DNA from: JAZSNA01 sp045536135
GTDB taxonomy: Bacteria; Pseudomonadota; Alphaproteobacteria; CAAHEQ01; UBA3637
Length of the DNA stretch: 64,000 bases
Reading direction: 5' to 3'
Assembly: GCA_045536135.1 (NCBI GenBank)
Contig: JAZSNA010000003.1
Location: forward strand, 47,158 to 111,157
Each line of letters opens with the position of its first letter. Position 1 is the stretch's first letter. The notes beneath the pieces are model-generated. The model saw only the letters and a program-made list of their open reading frames with translations. It was not told the origin of the DNA and made no database searches. Both the position numbers and the translations under genes were made by a program. Below are positions 35,170 through 42,093 of the stretch, piece by piece.

Positions 35170-35367
35170 TTATTCGACTTCAAACCATTCCATACAGGTC
35201 ATCAGCAGGTGGTCGTAATTCCCGGAAGTCGCTTCAGCATAAAACTTATCTCGTTCTTCCTTAGATAAACCGGCTTGTCTCATAGCACGCAGGCAAATTC
35301 CTAAAATGCTGAATGCGTTTCCGTTTTGACCGATTAACTCGACTGTGATATCAGGATATTTGGGCAT
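35170..35367 (-). CDS. Conserved small mobile-element protein
   Basis: This 65-residue protein starts at 35367 (MPKYPDITVELIGQNGNAF) after GGAGGAGAAAC. The string ILGICLRAMRQAG and the ending TSGNYDHLLMTCMEWFEVE are well known from small proteins of phages and conjugative elements; the function is unknown. It overlaps the upstream gene by 17 bases. Confidence 0.75.
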   Translation of the reverse strand: MPKYPDITVELIGQNGNAFSILGICLRAMRQAGLSKEERDKFYAEATSGNYDHLLMTCMEWFEVE

Positions 35368-35725
35368 GTTTCTCCTCCAGTTCTTTAAGTTCTTGCATAA
35401 TAAGTTCTCTTTCTTTGAAACCTTCTTGGCCGATATTAATGATAGCACCGCCTTCTTCCATAGAAATAAAGCAGACCATTAAATTGATGTCGTCTGCTTT
35501 TAGTTTCTCTTCAAATTCAATAATTCTTTCTCGTATTTTTTCTAGCCTGTCTTCAGCAACTGCCGTATATTTCTTTTTGTATTTTTGCTCGAATGGTTGG
35601 TAACCGTAGTAATCTCCGTTAATTTTGAAAACCGCTGTATCCACAAACGCTCTTTCTTTATCAAGAAGTTGTGCGGCGGTTTTAATTTTTGCCAAATACT
35701 GTTCCGATAATGCTTTCTTTTTCAT
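35351..35725 (-). CDS. Uncharacterised phage protein with coiled coil
   Basis: This 124-residue protein is basic at the N-terminus, with an amphipathic coiled coil in the middle (RLEKIRERIIEFEEKLKAD) and a second at the end. I do not recognise it. It has a good RBS (GGAAGGAGAAC) and overlaps the next gene by 17 bases. Confidence 0.65.
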   Translation of the reverse strand: MKKKALSEQYLAKIKTAAQLLDKERAFVDTAVFKINGDYYGYQPFEQKYKKKYTAVAEDRLEKIRERIIEFEEKLKADDINLMVCFISMEEGGAIINIGQEGFKERELIMQELKELEEKHAQIS

Positions 35726-35726
35726 T

Positions 35727-36221
35727 TTAGTTCTCCTTCCAAACTGGTTCTAAATCGCCACTTTCTAAATCGGCAGTGTATCCTTTGAAGTTTTTCAAAT
35801 CTTCTTGTGAGCTAAGGCTAACCCCACCGATGGACTTGATAACGATACCGTAGGTTTTTGTTAACTTGGCTAAATCCTTTGCAAAATTCTCATACCTGCG
35901 TGTGGCCTTGGTAGGTTTGTAGGCATCCGCATCGACATAGTAATTGAAATCCCTATGCAGGCGGTCTTTCGTCATTTTTCTCTTAAAGGCCTTGATAAAT
36001 GTTTCTAAGTCGCAACTGATTTCTTCGGCGAACTCGTCTGCGGTATGGCGACCCCATCGGCTGTCCATTAAGCCCAAAGTCTCTTGAGGGGTAAAACCGG
36101 CTTTGGTTTGGATAATCTTAAAGGCGGCATCCCATATCTCTGCCATATTGTCTTTACCGGTGTAGCCTTTGGCTGTTCCCCAAAATCCCCATTCTTTATT
36201 TTGTGTTTGTAATGTTGTCAT
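35727..36221 (-). CDS. Conserved mobile-element protein
   Basis: This 164-residue protein has KEWGFWGTAKGY and FTPQETLGLMDSRWGRHTADE, a pair seen in uncharacterised plasmid and phage proteins, followed by a Lys-rich region. The function is unknown. It ends 2 bases before the next gene. A shared promoter-like element lies upstream at 36286-36316. Confidence 0.7.
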   Translation of the reverse strand: MTTLQTQNKEWGFWGTAKGYTGKDNMAEIWDAAFKIIQTKAGFTPQETLGLMDSRWGRHTADEFAEEISCDLETFIKAFKRKMTKDRLHRDFNYYVDADAYKPTKATRRYENFAKDLAKLTKTYGIVIKSIGGVSLSSQEDLKNFKGYTADLESGDLEPVWKEN

Positions 36222-36249
36222 CGTTCATTCCTTTCCATCTTAAGTTTTG

Positions 36250-36320
36250 CTAGGCTATCCTTGCCTTTGCTTACACTTATAGTATTGCTTGGAATTCGAA
36301 TTATATCCAGTTAATTCTGC
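36250..36320 (-). repeat. Imperfect 71-base direct repeat, copy A (contains the shared promoter-like element, copy 2)
   Basis: This stretch is closely similar to 37001-37071, including CTAGGCT, CTTGCCTTT/CTGCCTTT, TTGCTTGGAATTCGAA and CCAGTTAATTCTGCAT. The 36286-36316 core matches the element at 32535-32565. It lies upstream of the 36221 gene. On the minus strand the core reads ACTGGATATAATT, a possible -10 box. Confidence 0.6.
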
Positions 36321-36361
36321 ATTTATTTTGAAAATAAGTGCTTGTTTTTCAATAATTTTTA

Positions 36362-36658
36362 TCATTTTATCGTTATTTCAAACCTTGTGGCTTCACTTTC
36401 CGGTTTTTTCAGCAAAACGCCATGCTTTTCAAGGACTGTGGCGATTTCATCTACATCACCGGACCATGCTAAATAACATTCGCCGTATTTCATTAAAGAT
36501 TCATTATCCTGTGCGTGGTAAAAAACCACCTTGGCTTTATCCATTGGAACGGCCGCCCAAGCACAACTTTGGCAGCATTTGAAGTTCTGTCGTGCGAAAT
36601 ACCCCAGTTTGCGTAACTCTTTAAAGGCGTTGTTTAAGTTTTCTTTATTGTAAAACAT
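36362..36658 (-). CDS. DUF6891-like small protein
   Basis: This 98-residue protein has ELRKLGYFARQNFKCCQSCAW and KVVFYHAQDNESL, a Cys-rich pattern found in uncharacterised phage and plasmid proteins, with FEITIK at the end. Three Cys in CCQSC could bind metal. It has a strong GGAGGTTACC site before the start. Confidence 0.7.
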   Translation of the reverse strand: MFYNKENLNNAFKELRKLGYFARQNFKCCQSCAWAAVPMDKAKVVFYHAQDNESLMKYGECYLAWSGDVDEIATVLEKHGVLLKKPESEATRFEITIK

Positions 36659-36668
36659 GGTAACCTCC

Positions 36669-36974
36669 TTATTGTTTAATCCCTAAGTAGCGGCAGTAAG
36701 TGGAGCCTGACGGGTCGGCGTAAAGCGTTTTGTGGCCCTTGCAGGTTAAGGCGATGACCTGTCGCATCCCGTCGTCATCGTAGCCGCCTTTGCCGGTTAA
36801 AAACCCGTAATCGGCCATTGGGTTTTCACAGATGGCTTTGTAGGTTTCTTCGTCTAAGCGGATGGTTTCGGCGACCTTAACTTCGATTGCTTCGTTGCCG
36901 TATCTTTTGGTTAACTCCATGACTTCTTCTAAGTCACTCGGTTTGCGTACTAAGTAGGTTTTAACTGTTTTCAT
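36669..36974 (-). CDS. Conserved small mobile-element protein
   Basis: This 101-residue protein has an N-terminal half of KTYLVRKPSDLEEVMEL and a C-terminal half with YGFLTGKGGYDDDGMRQVIA and DPSGSTYCRYLGI. The latter is familiar from uncharacterised phage and conjugative element proteins. The function is unknown. It has an AAAGGAG site and a shared promoter-like element upstream (37037-37067). Confidence 0.7.
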   Translation of the reverse strand: MKTVKTYLVRKPSDLEEVMELTKRYGNEAIEVKVAETIRLDEETYKAICENPMADYGFLTGKGGYDDDGMRQVIALTCKGHKTLYADPSGSTYCRYLGIKQ

Positions 36975-37000
36975 TTTAAGCTCCTTTTGTTATTGTTTTT

Positions 37001-37071
37001 CTAGGCTTTCTCTGCCTTTCCTTACAATTACATTGTTGCTTGGAATTCGAAATTTATCCAGTTAATTCTGC
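37001..37071 (-). repeat. Imperfect 71-base direct repeat, copy B (contains the shared promoter-like element, copy 3)
   Basis: This is the second copy of the 36250-36320 repeat. It runs into the 3' end of the methyltransferase gene (stop at 37054). The core 37037-37067 is the third copy of the ACTGGATA...CCAAGCA element and lies upstream of the 36974 gene. Confidence 0.6.
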
Positions 37072-38310
37072 ATCATTTTCGGTTATTTCTGCTTTATTTT
37101 CAATAAGTTGGGCTTTGTTGCCGGTATATTCCTCCCAACGCCTGATAATGACGTCGCAAAACTTCGGATCTAGCTCAATTAATCGGGCAGAACGACCCGT
37201 TTTTTCGCACGCAATCAGCGTCGAGCCGGAGCCTCCGAAACCATCTAAAACGATATTCCCGATTTTAGAGCTGTTATTTATGGCTCTTTCCACCAGTTCA
37301 ACCGGCTTCATTGTTGGGTGTAAGTCGTTTTTGACCGGTTTATTGTATTCCCAAACGTCTGCCTGATCCCGGTCACCACACCAATGATGCTTTTGTTCGG
37401 CGTTCCAACCGTAAAGAATAGGCTCATATTGTCGCTGATAGTCGGCTCGGCCAAGGGTAAAGGTGTTCTTTTTCCAAATGATGAAGGTCGACCACTTGCC
37501 ACCGGCATTGATGAACGAGTTATAAAGGGTATGCAGTTCAGATGAACTCATGCACACATAGGCGGCACCTTTACAATACATCATCATATTGGATAAGCTA
37601 TCCGTCAGAAACTGAGCAAAACCTTCGCCAAGGTTATCGTTCATAATCTTTCGGCCACCGAGTGAACCGGCATGATAGCGAATGCTGTCTTTCATGGTGG
37701 AGCCATAGTTCACGTTATAAGGTGGGTCTGTGAAAATCATATCGGCGACTTCGTCCTGCATTAGCTTTTTAACGTCATCAATCATAGTGGTATCCCCACA
37801 AATCAGACGGTGTCTGCCCAGTTGCCAAATATCGCCACGCTTTGTGACAGCTTCCTCGGGTGCTTCCGGAACTTCGTCATCATCGGTGTTACCGGACGAC
37901 TTTTCCTCACCGAACAGTTGAATTTCGTTTAGTTCGTCCGGATTAAACCCAAGCAGGTTCAAATCAAAGTCCAGTTCTGAGAGTTCTTCCATTTCAAGGT
38001 GGAGCATCTCTTCATCCCATCCGGCATTTAGAGCAATCTTGTTGTCGGCAATGACCAAGGCCCGGCGTTGAGTTTCGGTTAAGTGAGGCAACCTGATGAC
38101 CGGAACCTCTGTCATACCAAGACGTTGTGCGGCCATAAGGCGACCATGACCGGCGATTATAACATCATCATCTCCAATCAGGATTGGGTTTGTGAAACCG
38201 AACTCCTTAATGCTTGCCACAATTTGGGCGATTTGTTCATCGTTATGTGTCCGAGAGTTTCGGGCATATGGGATGAGCTTTTCGGTCGGATATTTTTCAT
38301 TAAATTCCAT
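37054..38310 (-). CDS. ParB-domain DNA methyltransferase
   Basis: This 418-residue protein has an N-terminal ParB/Srx-like domain (residues about 5-100: IPYARNSRTHNDEQIAQI, IIAGHGRLMAAQRLG). A methyltransferase follows with motif IV MIFTDPPYNVNYG before motif I VLDGFGGSGSTLIACE, the beta-type order used for N6-adenine or N4-cytosine. I chose 38310 (MEFNEKY) over 38322 because GGAG is 6 bases before it. Such fusions are common in prophages and may protect or mark phage DNA. The downstream neighbour in the locus is a phage SAM synthetase, which would make its cofactor. Confidence 0.9.
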   Translation of the reverse strand: MEFNEKYPTEKLIPYARNSRTHNDEQIAQIVASIKEFGFTNPILIGDDDVIIAGHGRLMAAQRLGMTEVPVIRLPHLTETQRRALVIADNKIALNAGWDEEMLHLEMEELSELDFDLNLLGFNPDELNEIQLFGEEKSSGNTDDDEVPEAPEEAVTKRGDIWQLGRHRLICGDTTMIDDVKKLMQDEVADMIFTDPPYNVNYGSTMKDSIRYHAGSLGGRKIMNDNLGEGFAQFLTDSLSNMMMYCKGAAYVCMSSSELHTLYNSFINAGGKWSTFIIWKKNTFTLGRADYQRQYEPILYGWNAEQKHHWCGDRDQADVWEYNKPVKNDLHPTMKPVELVERAINNSSKIGNIVLDGFGGSGSTLIACEKTGRSARLIELDPKFCDVIIRRWEEYTGNKAQLIENKAEITENDAELTG

Positions 38311-38335
38311 GTAATTCTCCATAAAAAATACAAAG

Positions 38336-38367
38336 TGACCAGCCAGATTTTGAAATGACCAGCCAGA
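38336..38367. repeat. Short direct repeat pair
   Basis: TGACCAGCCAGA occurs at 38336-38347 and again at 38356-38367, a 20-base period, directly upstream of the methyltransferase gene. A related GTGACCAGTA lies near 38418. Confidence 0.6.
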
Positions 38368-38520
38368 AAAAACAAGACACCCTCAAACCCCAGTAAATAC
38401 AATGGTTTCCGAGTATGGGTGACCAGTAAAGAAAAAGGTGTTTCGCTAGAAAAATCGGGCGGCTTGCGTCCCCGCATACGAACAGAGCCCAGGAAGGACC
38501 CGTTGCCCCGGAGCTGTCCA

Positions 38521-38895
38521 AGATAGTATCTCGTTAGTATGATACTAACCACCCAAACGGGCCAAAACCCGAGAGAGTATGTTGACAGTATGATACTATC
38601 CGTCAAATCCGGCTCAAAACCTCGATACCGTCTTGATAGTATGATACTATCTGCCTATTGTGACGGGACGGTCGGGCTATGGTTTATCATAGCGAACATA
38701 TATGCAAATCTATGCGAATATATGTCCGATATATGTGCAATATAGGGCGATATTCCGTCAGAATAGCCCATATATATGTCTTATATGTGAGGCAACACCG
38801 ACATATAATGTTATATGTTCGCATAGTATGATAATATCCGGCAATTCTGCCCAAAAGTTGGGATTATATGTCGTTAGTATGATATGTTCCGGCAA
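38521..38895. repeat. Degenerate 51-base tandem repeat with palindromic AGTATGATACT cores
   Basis: Cores begin at 38534, 38585 and 38636 (spacing exactly 51) and again at 38823 and 38874 (51). The best is a perfect 8-1-8 inverted repeat at 38635-38651; the first is 7-1-7 at 38534-38548. Between cores each unit has a GC-rich, AAAACC-containing segment. The middle (38687-38820) is degenerate and rich in TATATG. It fills the 595-base gap between the metK-like and methyltransferase genes. Since 51 is divisible by 3, plus-strand reading gives short repeats of SMILS, but the frame breaks. No gene is called here. Confidence 0.75.
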
Positions 38896-38905
38896 ATTCG
38901 GGGGA

Positions 38906-39907
38906 TTATACCAAACCATTTCGGCATAAACGGGCGAAAACTGGCTTTGTTAAGTCCAATTCTTCAGCCAGTTCAATCGGGGTTTTGGCCACCGAGATGG
39001 CGGTATTTGTCTCGACACCTGACTTGATGGTCTTCACAACTGCACTTGGCAGTTCGGCTCGGCCAATACAGGAGGAGAGATAGACAAAGCACTCGTCGTT
39101 ATCTTCCAAATAACGAAGAGCTAAACGGCGAGCATAGATGTTCAGTGTTACATCTGCCTTGCTGCCGTCTTTAGTCCAAGGCGAGCCACCACCGATCGGA
39201 CAGGCAGTAGAGTAAAAATCGCAGGCCAATTTGCGACCGGTAATGCCGCAGTCTGCGATGGAGGAATGCAATTTGAAACTTCCGGTGCCGTTAACTATGA
39301 TGTTGTCAGGCTTTTCTCCGAGTGTTTCAATGATAAAATCTGTTAAATCTTCCGGTTCTTTCATCGGAATGGCAACGACAGCCGTTTCAATTCGGCCGTA
39401 GTCGTTTAAGGTTATCTGTGTTTTAATGTCAATGCCAAGGTTTTTGCTTTGACGAGCCTTAATATAAAGGGCATTGTTAAGGGTACGAGCGAGATAAAGC
39501 TCTCGGTTTATCAGGCCTTCACCTTTACAGGCGTAACCGACAAATACACCTTGGTCGCCCCAACCATTGGCTACTACGCCTTGGTTGATGTCTGCTGACT
39601 GCTGACCGATGAGGTTGATGACTTCGATTTTTCGAACATCTATGGCATTTTGTCCCCACATTTCGGCATATTTTTCATCATAACCGATATCTCTCAGGGC
39701 ATTTTTAACGAACTCTTTGACATCTGACAGGACAACTTTTCCTTTGATTTCGCCTCCTAAAACGACGGTGTTGTCTTTGACCATAACCTCAACGGCATAT
39801 TTGACGTCCGGGTCTTGGGCGATCATGCGGTCAAGGATATAACTGGAAATATAGTCGGCCGTTTTGTCCGGATGTCCGAGCGAAACGAACTCTGCTGTTT
39901 TTTTCAT
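38906..39907 (-). CDS. metK: Phage-encoded S-adenosylmethionine synthetase (short)
   Basis: This 333-residue protein makes SAM from methionine and ATP. LGHPDKTADYIS, VLGGEIKG, INQGVVANGWGDQGVFVGYA, CGITGRKLACDFYSTA and GGGSPWTKDGSKAD correspond to the MetK ATP, methionine and metal motifs. It is about 50 residues shorter than cellular MetK (around 384), mainly at the C-terminus after the KPVFARLC segment. It sits in the early region of the prophage, so it is extra to the host enzyme. It probably supplies SAM to the phage methyltransferase. AAAGGAGAAAAG precedes the start. Confidence 0.88.
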   Translation of the reverse strand: MKKTAEFVSLGHPDKTADYISSYILDRMIAQDPDVKYAVEVMVKDNTVVLGGEIKGKVVLSDVKEFVKNALRDIGYDEKYAEMWGQNAIDVRKIEVINLIGQQSADINQGVVANGWGDQGVFVGYACKGEGLINRELYLARTLNNALYIKARQSKNLGIDIKTQITLNDYGRIETAVVAIPMKEPEDLTDFIIETLGEKPDNIIVNGTGSFKLHSSIADCGITGRKLACDFYSTACPIGGGSPWTKDGSKADVTLNIYARRLALRYLEDNDECFVYLSSCIGRAELPSAVVKTIKSGVETNTAISVAKTPIELAEELDLTKPVFARLCRNGLV

Positions 39908-39926
39908 CTTTTCTCCTTTTTGCTTA

Positions 39927-39960
39927 TAAAAAAAGGCCCGACAGATGAACTGCCGAGCCG
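39927..39960 (-). terminator. Terminator upstream of the phage metK gene
   Basis: On the minus strand, GGCTCGGCAG, a 5-base loop, and CTGTCGGGCC are followed by eight T. It would stop transcription coming from the DUF6362 gene, so metK needs its own promoter or antitermination. Confidence 0.75.
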
Positions 39961-40024
39961 GATGCTATATGTAAAAATGTATAAACGGGACGATTACGTA
40001 GAACCATCCCGATTATACCCTTAT

Positions 40025-40453
40025 TTATAGCGATTTCTTTTGAAAGTGTCCACTCATTTTTTGCACTCTGCATTTTTCCTTTCCTTTTAGGTAAAACTCA
40101 ATCTTTACAATGGCTTTATCATACTTGAGCATTAACCTTGTTCTGCAAAGGCCAAATTCTCGGCATAAAATTTTCCAAGGAATTCGGTTGGCCCGTTTCC
40201 AAACAAGGCGGCGTTCATCAATCTCTAAAAGTGGTATCCATTCTAAAGTGACAGTCTCCCATAAACTGACCTGTGCCTGAGTTGGACGAGGCCGAACCGG
40301 TCGGCGGTCCATCAGGGCCATTTCTTGCGGCGTGTATATAATCTCGGGCATCAAACACCGATATCTGGAAGAACGGACAGGCGGCAACAACCGATCCACA
40401 TAGGCGGCCGTTTCCAAGTTTGCTTTGATTTCTGCGATGGTCTTAGGTTTCAT
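40025..40453 (-). CDS. DUF6362 family phage protein
   Basis: This 142-residue protein ends with ERRLVWKRANRIPWKILCREFGLCRTRLMLKYDKAI, a sigma-region-4-like helix-turn-helix typical of DUF6362 in alphaproteobacterial phages. The Pro-rich middle (RRPVRPRPTQAQ) is a linker. It is probably a late regulator or DNA-binding protein. It overlaps the preceding gene by 11 bases. Confidence 0.75.
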   Translation of the reverse strand: MKPKTIAEIKANLETAAYVDRLLPPVRSSRYRCLMPEIIYTPQEMALMDRRPVRPRPTQAQVSLWETVTLEWIPLLEIDERRLVWKRANRIPWKILCREFGLCRTRLMLKYDKAIVKIEFYLKGKEKCRVQKMSGHFQKKSL

Positions 40454-41111
40454 CCGGCACCACCTTTACTTTGCTAAGCACATCATGACAGATGTCCGAC
40501 ATGGTCTCCATCTCTGAGTAGACAAGACCGTTTTCCTTGCAAAACCATTTCCGGACGGCTTTACGCCAGTCAACGGCAATGTATTTCTTGCCGTTCATCC
40601 AACCACGTTCTTCGTTCCACCGAACGAAGGCAACTGGGTCAATTGTATATCCACTTCGTTTGCAGTATTCAGCCACTTCTTCAATGCTTGGAGCACCGAC
40701 ATATCCGGACTTATCCACATTTTCCGTCTCTTTATTTTTATTATTTTTAATAAAAACATTTTCAGACTCTTCTCCTTTATCCTTCTCCTTATCAGGTTTT
40801 TCGTTGGCGGAATTTGGAGGTGGTTCTGAAACCTTAAGGTTTTCTTTTTCCTTTTTCGGACGACCACCTTTAGAGCCGCCAGCCTTACGTTTTTCGCAGG
40901 TTTCAAAATATTTGCGATTGTTTTCATCAATGCCTGCTTGCAAAAAATTAAAACGGTCTTGAACTTTTTCCGATAAATTTTTTGTAATTTTTCCGTACAG
41001 AGCGTATTCACAAAGAGCCTTAATTAAATTCGCACATTCACAATTTGTGAAATTATACACAGAAGCAAGGAACTCCGCCGGATAAAACACGAATGACGTT
41101 TTTCTATCCAT
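40443..41111 (-). CDS. DUF6291 family, replication-initiator-like protein
   Basis: This 222-residue protein starts RKTSFVFYPAEFLASVYNF, the DUF6291 opening, then has a wing-type helical domain and a Lys/Glu-rich linker (residues about 75-130). A C-terminal DnaD-like segment follows (SIEEVAEYCKRSGYTIDP, GKKYIAVDWRKAVRKWF). This layout is that of phage replication initiator proteins that bind an origin inside their own gene. It is the only replication candidate in this prophage. Confidence 0.75.
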   Translation of the reverse strand: MDRKTSFVFYPAEFLASVYNFTNCECANLIKALCEYALYGKITKNLSEKVQDRFNFLQAGIDENNRKYFETCEKRKAGGSKGGRPKKEKENLKVSEPPPNSANEKPDKEKDKGEESENVFIKNNKNKETENVDKSGYVGAPSIEEVAEYCKRSGYTIDPVAFVRWNEERGWMNGKKYIAVDWRKAVRKWFCKENGLVYSEMETMSDICHDVLSKVKVVPDET

Positions 41112-41349
41112 TTTTAGGTCCTTTCATCGTATCCATTGTTTTGATACGAATAATCCCTTGCACCCAACGTAGGGCAAGAACAGCTCGTTGGTAGTCTTTT
41201 GTCTTTTCTTTATGCTTCAAGGAATAGTAAATAACTTCGTCCTTTAAGCGGCTTTCAAACTCTCTCAACTGTTTGAAAGACAGAGATACCATCGCATCTG
41301 CAGGAATTTCTTTAATAACTTCAAAAACTGTATCTTTTGGTTTGATCAT
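41104..41349 (-). CDS. Small early phage protein
   Basis: This 81-residue helical, basic protein is not recognised. It has an AAGGAGAAAAA site that forms part of an inverted repeat (41357-41382) and overlaps the DUF6291 gene by 8 bases. Confidence 0.6.
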   Translation of the reverse strand: MIKPKDTVFEVIKEIPADAMVSLSFKQLREFESRLKDEVIYYSLKHKEKTKDYQRAVLALRWVQGIIRIKTMDTMKGPKNG

Positions 41350-41356
41350 TTTTTCT

Positions 41357-41382
41357 CCTTTTGTTAATGTTGATACAAAAGG
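41357..41382 (-). promoter_or_regulatory. Inverted repeat overlapping a ribosome binding site, copy 1
   Basis: CCTTTTGT and ACAAAAGG arms (10-base loop) end in the AGGAG of the 41349 gene. In the mRNA the stem would hide the Shine-Dalgarno sequence. A second copy is at 41945-41971. Confidence 0.6.
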
Positions 41383-41418
41383 TAAATTCCCGATAAAGTC
41401 GAAATGTGCCGAAAAAAA
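41381..41418 (-). repeat. Upstream promoter-like repeat, copy 1
   Basis: This 38-base block (GGTAAATTCCC, AAGTC, AAATGTGCCGAAAAAAA) matches 44391-44428 at 33 of 38 positions. Both lie just upstream of minus-strand early genes. On the minus strand copy 2 contains TTGACT and copy 1 TCGACT, a possible -35 box. Confidence 0.6.
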
Positions 41419-41427
41419 ATAATTTTT

Positions 41428-41937
41428 TTATTTTTTTATCTTTCCTCGTTTTATTCGTTCATCAATATCTTTCAAAACAGTATGTGAAATTCTTAGCTTA
41501 TTCCTAGCATTTCTAACGGTTTCTCCATTTAAAATAAGGTCTACAAATTGATTTTGTTTGTCTGATAAAAATTTTCTTTTTTCTTCAAATTCGATTTTAT
41601 TTTCAATGTCTGCCAGCGAAAACGTATCTTCAAGTTCAAAACCTTCCTTTTCAAACATACTATTTAATGACTCTTTATTAAAAAAACCCGACTGCTTTTC
41701 TCGCAATCGGGTTCGTCCTAGGTGCATGGCTTTAGATTTAATCGCCATAAAAAGTGTATCATTTGGAATTTCAGGACCTCGCTTTCTAATAAACTCCAAA
41801 TAAAATAAAACTAGATCCTGAACGATGTCTTCACGTTCTTGATAATCAAAAAGTCCTGTTGAGTAAATATAATGCAGATGTATTTTAATATAGGTCACCA
41901 CATTTTGGGGCAAACCTTTGAATAAATATTGAGCCAT
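41428..41937 (-). CDS. Sigma-70-like phage regulator
   Basis: This 169-residue protein has a region 2-like segment (DYQEREDIVQDLVLFYLEFI) and a C-terminal helix-turn-helix (FLSDKQNQFVDLILNGETVRNARNKLRISHTVLKDI), as in sigma factors and late regulators of phages. It could switch on the structural genes. It has the inverted repeat 41945-41971 over its ribosome site. Confidence 0.7.
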   Translation of the reverse strand: MAQYLFKGLPQNVVTYIKIHLHYIYSTGLFDYQEREDIVQDLVLFYLEFIRKRGPEIPNDTLFMAIKSKAMHLGRTRLREKQSGFFNKESLNSMFEKEGFELEDTFSLADIENKIEFEEKRKFLSDKQNQFVDLILNGETVRNARNKLRISHTVLKDIDERIKRGKIKK

Positions 41938-41944
41938 TTTGAAA

Positions 41945-41971
41945 CCTTTTGTTAATGATTAATACAAAAGG
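41945..41971 (-). promoter_or_regulatory. Inverted repeat overlapping a ribosome binding site, copy 2
   Basis: CCTTTTGT and ACAAAAGG arms with a loop differing by one base from copy 1 (41357-41382), 8 bases before the sigma-like gene start. Confidence 0.6.
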
Positions 41972-42028
41972 CCATATATTCATAAGTCGTGGTTTGTTCA
42001 ATAAATCGTTGAAAGAAACGAAAAAAAA

Positions 42029-42065
42029 TATACCTATGTGTATATGAAGGACATACATAGGTATA
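42029..42065 (-). terminator. Hairpin after the recombinase gene
   Basis: TATACCTATGT and its exact complement ACATAGGTATA are separated by 15 bases, just after the recombinase stop (42094). It is an operator or a terminator without a clean T-run. Confidence 0.45.
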
Positions 42066-42093
42066 ATTAGACTTTAGTTTTGGATTTTTGGAC

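Noticed and set aside
38521..38895. CRISPR array
   Set aside because: Units are degenerate along their whole length, cores are palindromes with 51-base period, spacers are not unique and no cas gene is near.
38539..38929. Two plus-strand frames reading a 17-residue repeat with SMILS
   Set aside because: The 51-base DNA repeat alone explains the periodic reading; frames break midway, no RBS is seen and the palindromic cores suggest a DNA element.
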